In this document: positions 8,576-17,725 of the stretch, one piece after another | Layout: each line of letters starts with the position of its first letter | Numbering within the stretch: the first letter of the stretch is position 1 | Assembly: GCA_937905825.1 (NCBI GenBank) | Contig: CALCXM010000081.1 | Location: forward strand, 124,001 to 188,000 | Origin: an uncultured bacterium | Lineage (GTDB): Bacteria > Planctomycetota > UBA1135 > GCA-002686595 | Direction: 5' to 3' | DNA: 64,000 bases | The notes under the pieces: model-generated | The model's input: only the letters and a program-made list of their open reading frames with translations | Database searches by the model: none | What the model was told of the DNA's origin: nothing | Program-made: the position numbers and the translations under genes

Positions 8576-9894
8576 GATCCGCCGGACATGTCACCGGTCA
8601 CGAGCTCGAGCAGCGCGAGAGCTTCCTCGATCGGCGTGTCCTCGGTGGGCAGCTGTTTCAAGAAAGCCTCGATCACGGGCATGCGCATGATCGCCTGGTC
8701 GAGCTTGGCATTCGAACCTTCGGAGTAGGCGCCGATCTCGACCAAGTCCTTGCCGTCACGCCAAGCGGAAAGCCACTCGCGCAACTGCGAGGCTCGAGCG
8801 AGATGCTCGGGACTCGAGAGCGACGGCATCAGTCGTGAGAGGCTGGCCAAGACATCAACCGCGGGGAAATGGCCCGCTTGAGCCAATTCGCGGCTGAGGA
8901 AAATGTGACCGTCTAGCAGACCACGCAAGGTGTCCGCCACGGGTTCGTTGGGATCGTCGCCATCCAGCAGAATGGTCAGGAGGCCAGTGATGCTGCCCTT
9001 CTCGGTGCGCCCCATGCGCTCGACCAACTTCGGCACCGTTGCGAAGAAACTCGGCGGGTAGCCACGCACGGTAGGCGGTTCGCCAGCAGCCAAGCCGATC
9101 TCGCGGCAAGCGGCAGCGAAGCGTGTCACGGAGTCCATCACCACCAAGACGTTCTTGCCTTGATCGCGGAAGTGTTCGGCAACGGTCATGGCCACAAAGG
9201 GCGCCATGTAGCGTTCGATGGGCGGCCGGTCCGAAGTAGCCACCACCATGACTGCCTTGCTGCGACCTTCTTCACCGAAGACCTCGTCGACGAAGGAGCG
9301 CACCTCGCGGCCCCGTTCACCCACCAAGGAAACCACGACCACGTCGGCGTCGGTTCCGCGGGTGATCTGAGCCAGGAGGGAGGACTTGCCGACGCCGGAC
9401 CCGGCGAAGATTCCAAGCCGTTGACCACGGCCGAGGGTGTTCATTGCGTCGATCGAGCGCACGCCTGTTTGCAGGGGCTCACAAATTGACGGGCGGCTGA
9501 GTGGGTCGGGAGCCGATTGGCGGACATCGCGGCTGGTGGCCGTGTGCACTTCGGGCTGGCCATCCAGCGCTCGACCAAAGCCGTCGATGACACGTCCGAG
9601 CAGTTCGTCACCAACGTCGATTGAGAAAGTCCTGCCCAAGGAACGCACGACCTGCTGGGGGGCGATGCCATTCAGTTCCCCGTGGGGCATGAGCAGCGTA
9701 CTCGCTCCGCGAAAGCCGACGACTTCGGCTTTGATCACGCCCCGTGAACCACGGTCGATGGAGCACATCTCGCCCAGGGCCGAAGGAACGCCTGTGGCCT
9801 CAACGATGACTCCAGAGACTCGGTCGATGCGACCACGATAGGAGGGTTGAGCCCCGTCGCGAATCAACTCGCGACAACGATCTAGATCCAGCAT
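8572..9894 (-). CDS. fliI: Flagellum-specific ATPase FliI
   Basis: A 440-residue ATPase of the F1-beta/type III export family that unfolds and feeds substrates to the export gate. Walker A is GIFAGSGVGKSS near residue 160, Walker B is VLVVMDSVTRFA near 250, and PSICEPLQTGVRSIDAM and SITGLLTILLDGDDPNEP are family signatures. Full length. It shares one base with the fliH stop and overlaps fliJ by 4 nt, consistent with a tightly coupled fliH-fliI-fliJ unit. Confidence 0.97.
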   Translation of the reverse strand: MLDLDRCRELIRDGAQPSYRGRIDRVSGVIVEATGVPSALGEMCSIDRGSRGVIKAEVVGFRGASTLLMPHGELNGIAPQQVVRSLGRTFSIDVGDELLGRVIDGFGRALDGQPEVHTATSRDVRQSAPDPLSRPSICEPLQTGVRSIDAMNTLGRGQRLGIFAGSGVGKSSLLAQITRGTDADVVVVSLVGERGREVRSFVDEVFGEEGRSKAVMVVATSDRPPIERYMAPFVAMTVAEHFRDQGKNVLVVMDSVTRFAAACREIGLAAGEPPTVRGYPPSFFATVPKLVERMGRTEKGSITGLLTILLDGDDPNEPVADTLRGLLDGHIFLSRELAQAGHFPAVDVLASLSRLMPSLSSPEHLARASQLREWLSAWRDGKDLVEIGAYSEGSNAKLDQAIMRMPVIEAFLKQLPTEDTPIEEALALLELVTGDMSGGS

Positions 9895-10433
9895 TAGCTC
9901 GTGGCCTCAATCAGTTTGTTGCGAATCGACTTCAGGCACTCGTCCATCTCGCGCACCATCATTCCTTGATCGGTCTGAAGGCGGACATCTCCCCGCCGGA
10001 TGGAAGGGTCCGCTTGAATCTGGGTGCCGGAACGGAAGGGGACATCCGCAAGGGAGGCTGCGTCTTCGGGGTTCACGTGCAGGATCGTGGATCCGGTGGA
10101 TCCAGAGTGACTGGCAAGCACTTCACGAACAATTTTGGTGATGTCGTAGTTGCCCTTTCCAAGTTCCACGCGCAGAAGTTCCTGAGCAATGTCCATCGCC
10201 AGCATGACAGCCGAGGCTTCAAGGTCATCACGGCAGCCGATCAGCTTGTCGCCCGCAAGTTCAAGGGCGTGGGCGGCGGTTTGCGCGGCGCTATCGAAGC
10301 CCTCCTTGCGAAGTTGGGACTCTCTGGCTTCCCGTCGTGCAAGCGCATAGGAGGAGAGATCACCGTCGAGCACTCGGGCTTCGGAAGGACCCTCCATGAC
10401 ATGAACTCGGAGAGTCGACTTGGCCCTGATCAT
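9894..10433 (-). CDS. fliH: Flagellar assembly protein FliH
   Basis: A 179-residue protein with a helical first half and a C-terminal domain (LLRVELGKGNYDITKIVREV, then GSTILHVNPEDAASL and IRRGDVRLQTDQGMMVREMD) that matches the FliH/HrpE/V-ATPase E-subunit pattern. FliH forms the peripheral stalk binding FliI and FliN. The start overlaps the fliG stop by 4 nt and the stop touches the fliI start. Similarity of FliH proteins is low in general, so context adds weight. Confidence 0.88.
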   Translation of the reverse strand: MIRAKSTLRVHVMEGPSEARVLDGDLSSYALARREARESQLRKEGFDSAAQTAAHALELAGDKLIGCRDDLEASAVMLAMDIAQELLRVELGKGNYDITKIVREVLASHSGSTGSTILHVNPEDAASLADVPFRSGTQIQADPSIRRGDVRLQTDQGMMVREMDECLKSIRNKLIEATS

Positions 10434-11452
10434 TGCACGAGCTCCTCACCGCTACGGGCCGGGGACAGGTCGCCAGACTCGATCAGGCTGTGAACAGCTT
10501 TCATGATCTCGGCACGGGATTGCATCACCTCGGACATGGGAACAGCGCCAGCTAGCTCGCGCTCTTCGATGACCATGGCCTTGACACGCGTGCTGAGGTT
10601 CGAGGAGATGTTCTCTTCGACGTCCGCAGCGCAGGCTTTCAAGGCGATTGACAGGGTGCGTGTGTCCACCGATCCGAGGATCTTCTGCATCGCGCGTTTG
10701 TCGATGGTCGAAAGCTCAGCCCAGGTGAACATGTACTCTCGGATTTCTCCGGCCATCTCGGCGTCCTCTGCTTCGATGCCCTCCATCACAGAGCTCTCCA
10801 GCTCTTGGTTGGAATAGTTGAGCATCTCGGCGATGGTCTTCAGGCGCAGGGACGGATCCGGAGGAACCGGTTGACGGCTGATGATCTTGAGGCGCGCGGT
10901 CAAATTGCGGGCCATGCTCTTCAACGCGTTCGTCCCCGGGGGCAAGAGCGTGGCCATCTTGGTCACCGTCTCCAAAGCGATCTCGGGTTCCATGTTCCCG
11001 AGCACTTCGGCTGAGAAACTCGGATCCACATGACTCAGTACGATGGCACAAGACGTGGAGGTCTCGTCCGCAAAGGCCTTGGCCAATGACTTGGGGGAGA
11101 AGGCCTCCACGTCGCGGAAGGGCTTTTCGGTCAGTTGCCGTTGCCGGATCTCATTCAGGACACGATCAGCGCCCTCTGCACCAAAGGCTTCCTCGAGGAA
11201 GCTGTGTAGCTCCTTCTTGCTTTGAGGGCTAACGGCCTGGGGCGTGATGAGCTGGCGCGCGATGGAGTAGTAGAGTTCGTCGACTTCCTTGCTGTCGGAG
11301 AACTTGTCCCCCAGCTCGGTCATGGCCGCAGCCACTTCGGAGACGAGGTCTTCGTTCAGGTGACGCAGCAGAGAGAGTGCGTTCTCCCGTTCGAGGCTCA
11401 ACAGAAACGCGGCGGCGCGTTCCGTGCCTAGCAAGATTGGCTTTTCATTCAT
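10430..11452 (-). CDS. fliG: Flagellar motor switch protein FliG
   Basis: A 340-residue FliG with the three expected domains: an N-terminal FliF-binding domain beginning LLGTERAAAFLLSLE, a middle domain (ALSHVDPSFSAEVLGNMEP-type ARM motif; here CAIVLSHVDPSFSAEVLG), and a C-terminal torque domain from about residue 230 with charged residues that meet MotA. The C-terminal region (FTWAELSTIDKRAMQKILGS) corresponds to the usual F-x-d-l-x-x-l-d-d-r-x-i-q-x-i-l. It overlaps fliF and fliH by 4 nt each. Confidence 0.95.
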   Translation of the reverse strand: MNEKPILLGTERAAAFLLSLERENALSLLRHLNEDLVSEVAAAMTELGDKFSDSKEVDELYYSIARQLITPQAVSPQSKKELHSFLEEAFGAEGADRVLNEIRQRQLTEKPFRDVEAFSPKSLAKAFADETSTSCAIVLSHVDPSFSAEVLGNMEPEIALETVTKMATLLPPGTNALKSMARNLTARLKIISRQPVPPDPSLRLKTIAEMLNYSNQELESSVMEGIEAEDAEMAGEIREYMFTWAELSTIDKRAMQKILGSVDTRTLSIALKACAADVEENISSNLSTRVKAMVIEERELAGAVPMSEVMQSRAEIMKAVHSLIESGDLSPARSGEELVQ

Positions 11453-13080
11453 CGACCAGCACCCACCGTGTGAGAATTCGTGGCCCAGTAAGCGAGGATC
11501 TCACTCACCTTTTCGGGATGGTTGCGGACGAGGTCTTCCACTTGCGTGCGGGCCAGCAAGGATGGATCGATGTTCGCGATCTCTTCCTCGGTGATTCCCG
11601 CGGGGTTGGCGGCGGTGACCGTGCCCGGGACAATGGGGGAGCTGGGTACCTTGGTTCCGGTACCGCCGAGCCTGGCCCCTGACCCGCCGCCACCAGCGCC
11701 ACTGGCGACTGCAGCTCCGCCCTTTAGACTCTTGATGAGAACCACCAGGAAGCCGAGGGCAGCGAGGATTTCCACGCCGTACTGCAGCAGCAGCTCGACG
11801 TAAGCGTTGGGTGCCTTAGCGGGCTCGATAGCTTCCGGGACGACGACTTTTCCGTCCTCCCGTACCAAAGAGGGGAGCAATGTCGTGTTTGCCGTAAACA
11901 AGTCATTGCGCTCCTGACTGTAGCCAACGGCAGCCTTGATCGAGGATGAGATGCCCTCTAGTTGCTCTTTCTTGCTTTCGTCGATCGTGAGCGAAACACT
12001 AACGCGCTGCAACACGGGGGTCTTGCGCGTCGTGTGTTCGGTCTTGCGACCAACTGCACTGCGCTTCTCTGAACGTTTGTTCTCGAAGGTCCCGCCACCG
12101 GAGCCTCCGCCACCCGTGGCGGCGTTGTCCGTACCGAAGTCCTGGGTGATGTTCGAAGTGACTCCGGCTGGACCGCCGACGGAAGACGAGGCTCCGTCGC
12201 TCTTGGATTCCGAGGTGGACTCGAAATAAGGGTCGGTGGCGGGGGTGGCTGTTTCCGTGACGGATTCACTCTCCACGTACTCCCAGCTGGAGTTCACCGC
12301 GACGAAACCCATGCCTGCGCCAAGTGCCCGATCGAGCAAATTGTTGGCAGCCCGCTCTAGGGCGCTATCGTACCTCTGCTTGTGAGCGAAGAGATCGTTG
12401 CCTGACATTCCTCCGCCGTTTTCCATGCCGTCGTGCAGCAAGTTCCCCTGTTCGTCAACGACGATGATGTTCTCCATGGGCACGTTGAAGCGTCCACGAA
12501 CCAAGCTGGCCACCGTGCGCGCTTTGGATCCATCGAGCATCTCGCCGGGGCGCAATCCGAGGGTGACGGAAACGGTGGAACTCTTGTCCGGGGTGAATGG
12601 GGAGGCTTCGGTGCCCGAGCTGGTCACGGTGGCACGCTGCACAAAGGTGAGCCGTTCAAGTTGAACCTCGCACTCTTGCCACTCGCGCTTGTCGGACATT
12701 TGCTCACGAGCACGCGCACTCAGGAAGGCGCTGGCTGCGCCGCCATCTGCGACCTGGATGCCCTTCACTTGAGGGCTGTATCCCGCCAAAGCAACGTGAG
12801 CCTCGGCAGCGGTCCGGTCGGCGATGTCGACCCAGATGCCGTAGTCCGGCGGGGGCGAAGACTGGAAGGCAATCCCGGCGCTGGCCAGGGCCTTCTTGTA
12901 TTCCATAGCTTCCGAGGGAGTCAGTCCGGACCACAGCTCGACGTACTCGCTGCGATTGGCGAACCAGCTCGCGCCACCACCAATCGTGAGCAACACGATG
13001 GTACCGACCACGAGAGCAATGCGCGTGGCGGAGTTGGCCGCCATGAACATCTGGAATAGTTGTTGAAATCGATCCTTCAT
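11449..13080 (-). CDS. fliF: Flagellar MS-ring protein FliF
   Basis: The 543-residue MS-ring protein has an N-terminal membrane helix (about 20-40, RIALVVGTIVLLTIGGGASW), the YscJ-like periplasmic domain (ALASAGIAFQSSPPPDYGIW, then QLERLTFVQRATVTSS), a Ser/Gly-rich insert at about 275-330, a second membrane helix near 430-450 and a cytoplasmic C-terminal tail that binds FliG. Tail residues near 500-530 (VEDLVRNHPEKVSEILAYW) match the FliG-binding motif. It lies 10 nt after fliE and overlaps fliG by 4 nt. Confidence 0.96.
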   Translation of the reverse strand: MKDRFQQLFQMFMAANSATRIALVVGTIVLLTIGGGASWFANRSEYVELWSGLTPSEAMEYKKALASAGIAFQSSPPPDYGIWVDIADRTAAEAHVALAGYSPQVKGIQVADGGAASAFLSARAREQMSDKREWQECEVQLERLTFVQRATVTSSGTEASPFTPDKSSTVSVTLGLRPGEMLDGSKARTVASLVRGRFNVPMENIIVVDEQGNLLHDGMENGGGMSGNDLFAHKQRYDSALERAANNLLDRALGAGMGFVAVNSSWEYVESESVTETATPATDPYFESTSESKSDGASSSVGGPAGVTSNITQDFGTDNAATGGGGSGGGTFENKRSEKRSAVGRKTEHTTRKTPVLQRVSVSLTIDESKKEQLEGISSSIKAAVGYSQERNDLFTANTTLLPSLVREDGKVVVPEAIEPAKAPNAYVELLLQYGVEILAALGFLVVLIKSLKGGAAVASGAGGGGSGARLGGTGTKVPSSPIVPGTVTAANPAGITEEEIANIDPSLLARTQVEDLVRNHPEKVSEILAYWATNSHTVGAGR

Positions 13081-13090
13081 AATCGTGTGC

Positions 13091-13450
13091 CTAGACGCTC
13101 ATCCGCATGACTTCGCGGTAGGCGTCGATGAACTTGTTGCGAACGGCCATCGCGAATTTGAAAGACAAGTCGGCTTGCTTGACCTGCGCGGCTATCTCGT
13201 GGAAATCGGTGACTTCACCTGTGACGACGCCTTGGACGATCTTCTCGCTCGCTTGCAGCTGCGAGTTGACCTCGGCAGTGCTTGCCTTGAATGTGTCTCC
13301 GAAACTGCTGCTCTTGGACGTGCCTTCCGACTGGCCGGCGATCTGGGAGCTGATCTCGCCAATACGGCTACGGGCTTCGGCCTGGCGCTCGATAGCTGCC
13401 TTGATCGCGTCGCGGGCTCCGCCGCCGCCGCTTCCAATTCCGTTAACCAT
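13091..13450 (-). CDS. fliE: Flagellar hook-basal body protein FliE
   Basis: The 119-residue FliE joins the MS ring to the rod and is the first rod protein exported. The conserved C-terminal half reads EVTDFHEIAAQVKQADLSFK, then AMAVRNKFIDAYREVMRM, which is close to the family consensus. The N-terminus is Gly-rich and variable. Position after flgB-flgC and before fliF is the canonical order. Confidence 0.95.
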   Translation of the reverse strand: MVNGIGSGGGGARDAIKAAIERQAEARSRIGEISSQIAGQSEGTSKSSSFGDTFKASTAEVNSQLQASEKIVQGVVTGEVTDFHEIAAQVKQADLSFKFAMAVRNKFIDAYREVMRMSV

Positions 13451-13481
13451 GGTATGACTCGCTTAGAAGAAGAGAGGAGGA

Positions 13482-13922
13482 CTACTGGGCCAGGTGCAGC
13501 GCACGCTCGGCCATCTTCACGAAAGTGTCTTGGGCCTTGAGGTTGGCCTCGTAGGCGCGCACAGCGGTCATCAGGTCCGCCATCTCTTTCATGGTGTTGA
13601 CGTTGGGCATGCGAACGATTCCGTCCGAGCCCGCGTCGGGGTGTTGGGGATCGTAGATCTCGTCGAACGGGGTCTTGAAGTCCCCGCTGATCTCGGTGAC
13701 GCGGACCCCGCCCGCCTCGTTGGGGGACCCGCCGGGTCCGGCCACGATCGGCGCGAAGTGAACGACTTGGCGGCGGTAAGGCTTGGCCGGACCTGCACCT
13801 GGCATGCGCGTGGTGTGGGCGTTCGCAAGGTTTTTCGAGATGACATCCATGCGGATACGTTCCGCGGACATCCCTGAAGAGCTGGCTCGGAAGCCAGAGA
13901 AGAGTGATCGTATTGTTCCCAT
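13482..13922 (-). CDS. flgC: Flagellar basal-body rod protein FlgC
   Basis: The 146-residue proximal rod protein has the N-terminal rod/hook motif (ASSSGMSAERIRMDVISKNLANAHTT, split here as SAERIRMDVISKNLANA) and the C-terminal heptad region MADLMTAVRAYEANLKAQDT, which with the N-terminal helix forms the D0 coiled coil. It starts 2 nt after the flgB stop. All features are family-typical. Confidence 0.96.
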   Translation of the reverse strand: MGTIRSLFSGFRASSSGMSAERIRMDVISKNLANAHTTRMPGAGPAKPYRRQVVHFAPIVAGPGGSPNEAGGVRVTEISGDFKTPFDEIYDPQHPDAGSDGIVRMPNVNTMKEMADLMTAVRAYEANLKAQDTFVKMAERALHLAQ

Positions 13923-13924
13923 GA

Positions 13925-14284
13925 TTATCGTCCGTCTTGAATTGCTGCGCGAAGCAGTTCCATGCGTCCGCCGAGGATGGTGGCGTACAGTTCGAACTGA
14001 AGTTTGTTTTGAGCCAGACCGTTGATCTCAAGCTCCGGACTGACGTTGTTTCCGTCCGGTGCTGAAGGTGTCAGCGTGTCCACCACGGTCTCTGGGCGAA
14101 CCGAGAGCACGTCGGGGTTTTGTTCACCGAGTTCGCGGGCCAAGAGGTCCTCGAACTGAACGGTCGAGCGCTTGTACCCCGGCGTGTTTTGGTTCGTCAG
14201 GTTGTTCGACAGCACGCGGTAGCGTTCTGTCGAGGCGCTCATCAGGTTGAGCAGCAGTTTGTCGTTGGATCCGGCGAATGACAT
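13925..14284 (-). CDS. flgB: Flagellar basal-body rod protein FlgB
   Basis: The 119-residue rod protein begins with a helix and the motif RYRVLSNNLTNQNTPGYKRS, the classic SNN-xAN-x-x-TPGYK signature, and ends in a helix rich in hydrophobic heptads (FELYATILGGRMELLRAAI). It is the first structural gene after the two-component pair, only 9 nt downstream of the response regulator, so it is likely read from the same transcript. Confidence 0.95.
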   Translation of the reverse strand: MSFAGSNDKLLLNLMSASTERYRVLSNNLTNQNTPGYKRSTVQFEDLLARELGEQNPDVLSVRPETVVDTLTPSAPDGNNVSPELEINGLAQNKLQFELYATILGGRMELLRAAIQDGR

Positions 14285-14293
14285 GGCGTTGGA

Positions 14294-15709
14294 TTAGTTG
14301 AGCAGTCCCGTGCTTTTCCAGAGTTTGATCTTGTTGGAAAGCGTGCGAGCCGTGAGGCCCAGACGCCTTGCAGCTTCAGTCTTGTTGCCGCCCGTGCACT
14401 CGAGGGTTGCCAAAATGGCGACGCGCTCGATCTCGGCCATCGGTAGGTTGGCGAGACGGTCGGCGAGTTCCGCTTCGGAGTCCGCTTCCGAGAGGGGCAC
14501 AGGAGCCACGACACTCGCTTGAGCCATGCCGTTCACACCAGTCGCAGGACCAAAGGTCAGGTCTGCAGGGGAAACGGTGTTGCCTTCCAAAAGGATGACT
14601 GAGCGTTGGATGACGTTCTCCAGCTCACGCACGTTCCCCGGCCAGTTCCAAGAGAGCAGTGCTTCTTGGGCGGTGGTGCTGAGCTCGGGCGTGGCGATCC
14701 CGTTGCGGCGGGCGTACATCTGCAGGAAGTGCGCCGCCAGAGGCAGGATGTCATCAGCGCGCTCGCGCAGGGCTGGGATCTTGACCGGCAAGACGTGCAA
14801 GCGGTAGTAGAGGTCCTCACGGAAGTTGCCGTTCGCAATCTCCGTGGGCAGGTCGCGGTTGGTGGTGGCGATGACGCGCACATCAACGGACAAGGTGGTG
14901 GTGCCGCCAACGCGCTCGAACTCTTCTTCTTCCAGGACGCGCAAGAGTTTGACCTGCATGGCATGCGAGACTTCCCCCAATTCATCGAGCAGGATGGTTC
15001 CGCCGTCTGCAAGCTCGAAGCGTCCCGCCCGCTGGCGCAAAGCTCCGGTGAAGGCGCCTTTCTCGTGTCCAAACAGTTCGGACTCGAGCAAGGTCTCCGA
15101 AAGCGCGGCGCAGTTAACCCGGATGAAAGGGCCGTCTTTGCGCGGCGAGTTCTGGTGAATGAACTGGGCGATGCGTTCCTTACCGGTTCCGCTTTCGCCG
15201 GTGATCAAGACCGTACCCTTCGAGCGTGCGATGCGCGATGCCGTGCGCAAGAGCTCTTGAGTGGTCGGGCTCTCGCCAATGATCTCGGTTTCGCCGGCGC
15301 CGCTGAGTTCATGGCGCAGGTATTCGTTCTCAAGCTTCAAGCGCCGAGTTCGATCGATGCGCTCGATGACCATCTCGATCGTGTCAGGGCTGCAGGGCTT
15401 GAGCAGGAAATCCTCCGCGCCGTGTCGCATAGCCTGGACCGCAGCTTCAACCGTGCCATGGGCTGTCACCAGCACCGTGGGCAAGTCGGGGTAATCACGA
15501 CCCAAGGATTCGATCAACTGACCGCCGTCCATGCCAGGCATGCGCAGGTCGGTGAGGACCAGATCGGGCAGGCGACTGGCTACGATTTTGAGAGCCTCCT
15601 CCGCGGAAGCAGCGTGTTCGGCGGTGAAACCGAGGGAATCCACGGCTTCAATGAGGAACTCGCGAGAAAGCGGGTCGTCGTCGACGACTAGTACACGTTG
15701 GATGGGCAT
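14294..15709 (-). CDS. Sigma54-dependent response regulator, FlrC/FlgR-like
   Basis: The 471-residue NtrC-type activator has a receiver (phospho-acceptor D54 in LVLTDLRMPG, K104), an AAA+ domain with Walker A GESGTGKE (171-178), the sigma54-contact loop GAFTGA (218-223) and Walker B TILLDE, and a Fis-type HTH at the C-terminus (GNKTEAARRLGLTARTLSNK). All catalytic residues are present. With the kinase just upstream, it matches FlrB/FlrC or FlgS/FlgR pairs that switch on rod, hook and flagellin classes through sigma54. Its location directly before flgB supports this. Confidence 0.93.
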   Translation of the reverse strand: MPIQRVLVVDDDPLSREFLIEAVDSLGFTAEHAASAEEALKIVASRLPDLVLTDLRMPGMDGGQLIESLGRDYPDLPTVLVTAHGTVEAAVQAMRHGAEDFLLKPCSPDTIEMVIERIDRTRRLKLENEYLRHELSGAGETEIIGESPTTQELLRTASRIARSKGTVLITGESGTGKERIAQFIHQNSPRKDGPFIRVNCAALSETLLESELFGHEKGAFTGALRQRAGRFELADGGTILLDELGEVSHAMQVKLLRVLEEEEFERVGGTTTLSVDVRVIATTNRDLPTEIANGNFREDLYYRLHVLPVKIPALRERADDILPLAAHFLQMYARRNGIATPELSTTAQEALLSWNWPGNVRELENVIQRSVILLEGNTVSPADLTFGPATGVNGMAQASVVAPVPLSEADSEAELADRLANLPMAEIERVAILATLECTGGNKTEAARRLGLTARTLSNKIKLWKSTGLLN

Positions 15710-15719
15710 CGATCAGATG

Positions 15720-16916
15720 TCAGCGAAGGGGGGTCTTAGGGACTTGAATTTGAAATTGAGCGCCCCCCAGAGGAGACGACTTCGGGAGCACTTCAAAGCT
15801 GCCCCCATGCAAACGGACGATCGTGTGAACGAGGGACAAGCCCAGGCCGGTGCCTTCCGCGCGCGTCGTAAAGAACGGGTCCGTGAGTCGACTGCGGATC
15901 TCCGACGGAATGCCGGGGCCAGCGTCACCAACGGTGAAGAAAACTTGGTCGCCTTGTTCGCGGCAGTCGATGTGAATCGCGCCGCCCTCCGGTTGGATGT
16001 CCAAGGCGTTTGAAATCAGATTGCGCAGGGCCTGGCGGAGCTTGATGTGATCGCAGCTCAGGCGCTGGGCCTGGCATTCGATCTCAATCGTCCAGCAGGA
16101 GGCGTCACGGTTACCTGGCGTGCGCTGCAAGGCAGCGACCAATGCTCCATCGACAACCGCCTGAGCATCGACCTCTTCCAGGTTGAGTTGCTCCGGCGTG
16201 GAGAAGGTCAGGAGGCTCGTGATGATGGCGTTGACTTCGCTCACCCCTTCAGAGATGAGGGAGGCCCAACGGTGATCTTTGGTGCCCCTTTCGCGATTGC
16301 GCAAGAAGAGGTCGGCGAAGCCTTTGACGGCGTTCATCGGGTTGCGAATCTCGTGGGCGATGCCGGCGGCCATGTTGCCGAGAGCGGCCATCTTGTCCAT
16401 TTGATGCACCCGTTCGGTCAGCGTGGCGACTTGCGTGCGATCATCGAAGACGTCAACAGAGCCGGTCACGGCACCGCGATCAGAAACGATCGGAGAGGAG
16501 CTAGAGATCAGAACGCGGCGTTCACCGTCCGGTGCGGAGATGTTGAGCGGGGCGTTTGTCTCGCTGTGCTCGGGGATCAGCCCTTGATTGCCTGGCTGCA
16601 AGAGATCTTTGTTTGGGGCGCCGAGGATCCGGCCAAGGGCGCGGTTGACGCGGAGGACCTGTCCATTCGTGTCGCGCACGACAACGCCGACCGGCAGGGT
16701 CTCGAGAATCGTTTCGACCTCGGCGACCTTCTTCTCTAGCTCGGCGTTCGCAATGCACAGTTCCTTCTCCATGCGTTCGGCGCGCTTGGCCAAACGGTCG
16801 TAACTTTCCAAGAGCTCGGAGGAAACGCTGGTGAGGGATTCCACCATGGCGCTGAGCTCAGCTGAGTTCCGCAGGTCAGGGACCAAGTCGGAATCTTGTC
16901 GGAGTTCTGCGCTCAC
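15720..16916 (-). CDS. Sensor histidine kinase, FlrB-like, soluble PAS-HisKA-HATPase
   Basis: The 398-residue kinase has no membrane segment. It shows a coiled-coil N-terminus (about 25-70), a PAS domain (about 70-160, GVVVRDTNGQVLRVNRALG), a HisKA box NMAAGIAHEIRNPMNAVKG with the phospho-histidine, and an ATPase domain (N box LRNLISNALD, G boxes DAGPGIP and TGLGLSL). A cytoplasmic kinase paired with an NtrC-type regulator in a flagellar operon is typical of FlrB/FlgS, which sense assembly state. The GTG at 16916 overlaps the upstream stop as GTGA and has AGGAAGG 6 nt before it, so it is preferred over the upstream ATG at 16976. Confidence 0.9.
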   Translation of the reverse strand: MSAELRQDSDLVPDLRNSAELSAMVESLTSVSSELLESYDRLAKRAERMEKELCIANAELEKKVAEVETILETLPVGVVVRDTNGQVLRVNRALGRILGAPNKDLLQPGNQGLIPEHSETNAPLNISAPDGERRVLISSSSPIVSDRGAVTGSVDVFDDRTQVATLTERVHQMDKMAALGNMAAGIAHEIRNPMNAVKGFADLFLRNRERGTKDHRWASLISEGVSEVNAIITSLLTFSTPEQLNLEEVDAQAVVDGALVAALQRTPGNRDASCWTIEIECQAQRLSCDHIKLRQALRNLISNALDIQPEGGAIHIDCREQGDQVFFTVGDAGPGIPSEIRSRLTDPFFTTRAEGTGLGLSLVHTIVRLHGGSFEVLPKSSPLGGAQFQIQVPKTPLR

Positions 16917-17725
16917 TTTGAGCCTTCCTTGTCCTTGCCATAGGTCGTCAACTTGCGGTCGAAGTCGACCATCCACATGACGAACTCGCGGTCACTCTTG
17001 GCACGCTCCGCGATGGCGCCAGCCTCTTCGTTTTCGATGACACGGGTGTAGGCAGCGATTGCCTCCTGGGGACGATCGAGACGTTCCAATGTTCGGCCAA
17101 TCCAGTAGTCGCCTTGGGGATCGTCTTTGCGGGTCTCGAACAGGCGAAGTGCTTCCAGGTAGCGCGCAGCACGGTAGTAGGCGCGGCCCTGGCGCACGGC
17201 ATCCACGGTGAACCCCGACTTCTCGTAGCGCAGGCGGCCGCCGTCTTTTGAAGCGACTGGAATGTTGTTGCTGCCGGTCGGGATCGGCGGCCAGATGTTG
17301 CCGACTTCGGAGAGTTCCTCGGTGGTCATTCCGGTGGTCGCTACGGCACCCTTTGAGTTCTGGCCACTGGGGTCCCTGCGCACGCTCTCGGTCGGGTCTT
17401 CGTTCAAGTGTTCGAGAACAATGGGCGCATCGGTTTCTTCCACGCGAAACTCCAGCTCGCCGATTTCACGCCGCAACTGATCCATCAGTTGGCTGCGGTC
17501 CCGGGCACTGCCGAAGGGAGATTCGGTGGCGGCGAGGATTGACTTGACGGCGCTTTCGTCGCCGGACTTCAGCTTGCCTTGGATGGCTTGCAGGCTCCGC
17601 AGGGAGTTCTCGGTCGCTTCGATCGAAGCGCTGAGCTCCTTCACGCTAGGACCTTTTTGAAAGGCTGCTGGTGCGACGATAGCGCCAACCAAGCTAAAGT
17701 TGATGAGAGTCGTAAAACGTAGCAC
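16913..17725 (-). CDS. TPR-repeat protein with N-terminal signal, unknown function
   Basis: A 270-residue protein with a short hydrophobic N-terminus (LRFTTLINFSLVGAIVAPAA, probably a signal peptide), a coiled coil (28-100), a linker, and a C-terminal TPR pair (AVRQGRAYYRAARYLEALRL and RTLERLDRPQEAIAAYTRVI). It starts with GTG at 17725, sharing a base with the TAG of the gene upstream. Embedded in the flagellar operon between a TPR exoprotein and the kinase. The domain order resembles the coiled-coil plus TPR design of CpoB/YbgF envelope proteins. No named flagellar protein matches by eye; a periplasmic scaffold role is inference. Confidence 0.7.
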   Translation of the reverse strand: MLRFTTLINFSLVGAIVAPAAFQKGPSVKELSASIEATENSLRSLQAIQGKLKSGDESAVKSILAATESPFGSARDRSQLMDQLRREIGELEFRVEETDAPIVLEHLNEDPTESVRRDPSGQNSKGAVATTGMTTEELSEVGNIWPPIPTGSNNIPVASKDGGRLRYEKSGFTVDAVRQGRAYYRAARYLEALRLFETRKDDPQGDYWIGRTLERLDRPQEAIAAYTRVIENEEAGAIAERAKSDREFVMWMVDFDRKLTTYGKDKEGSK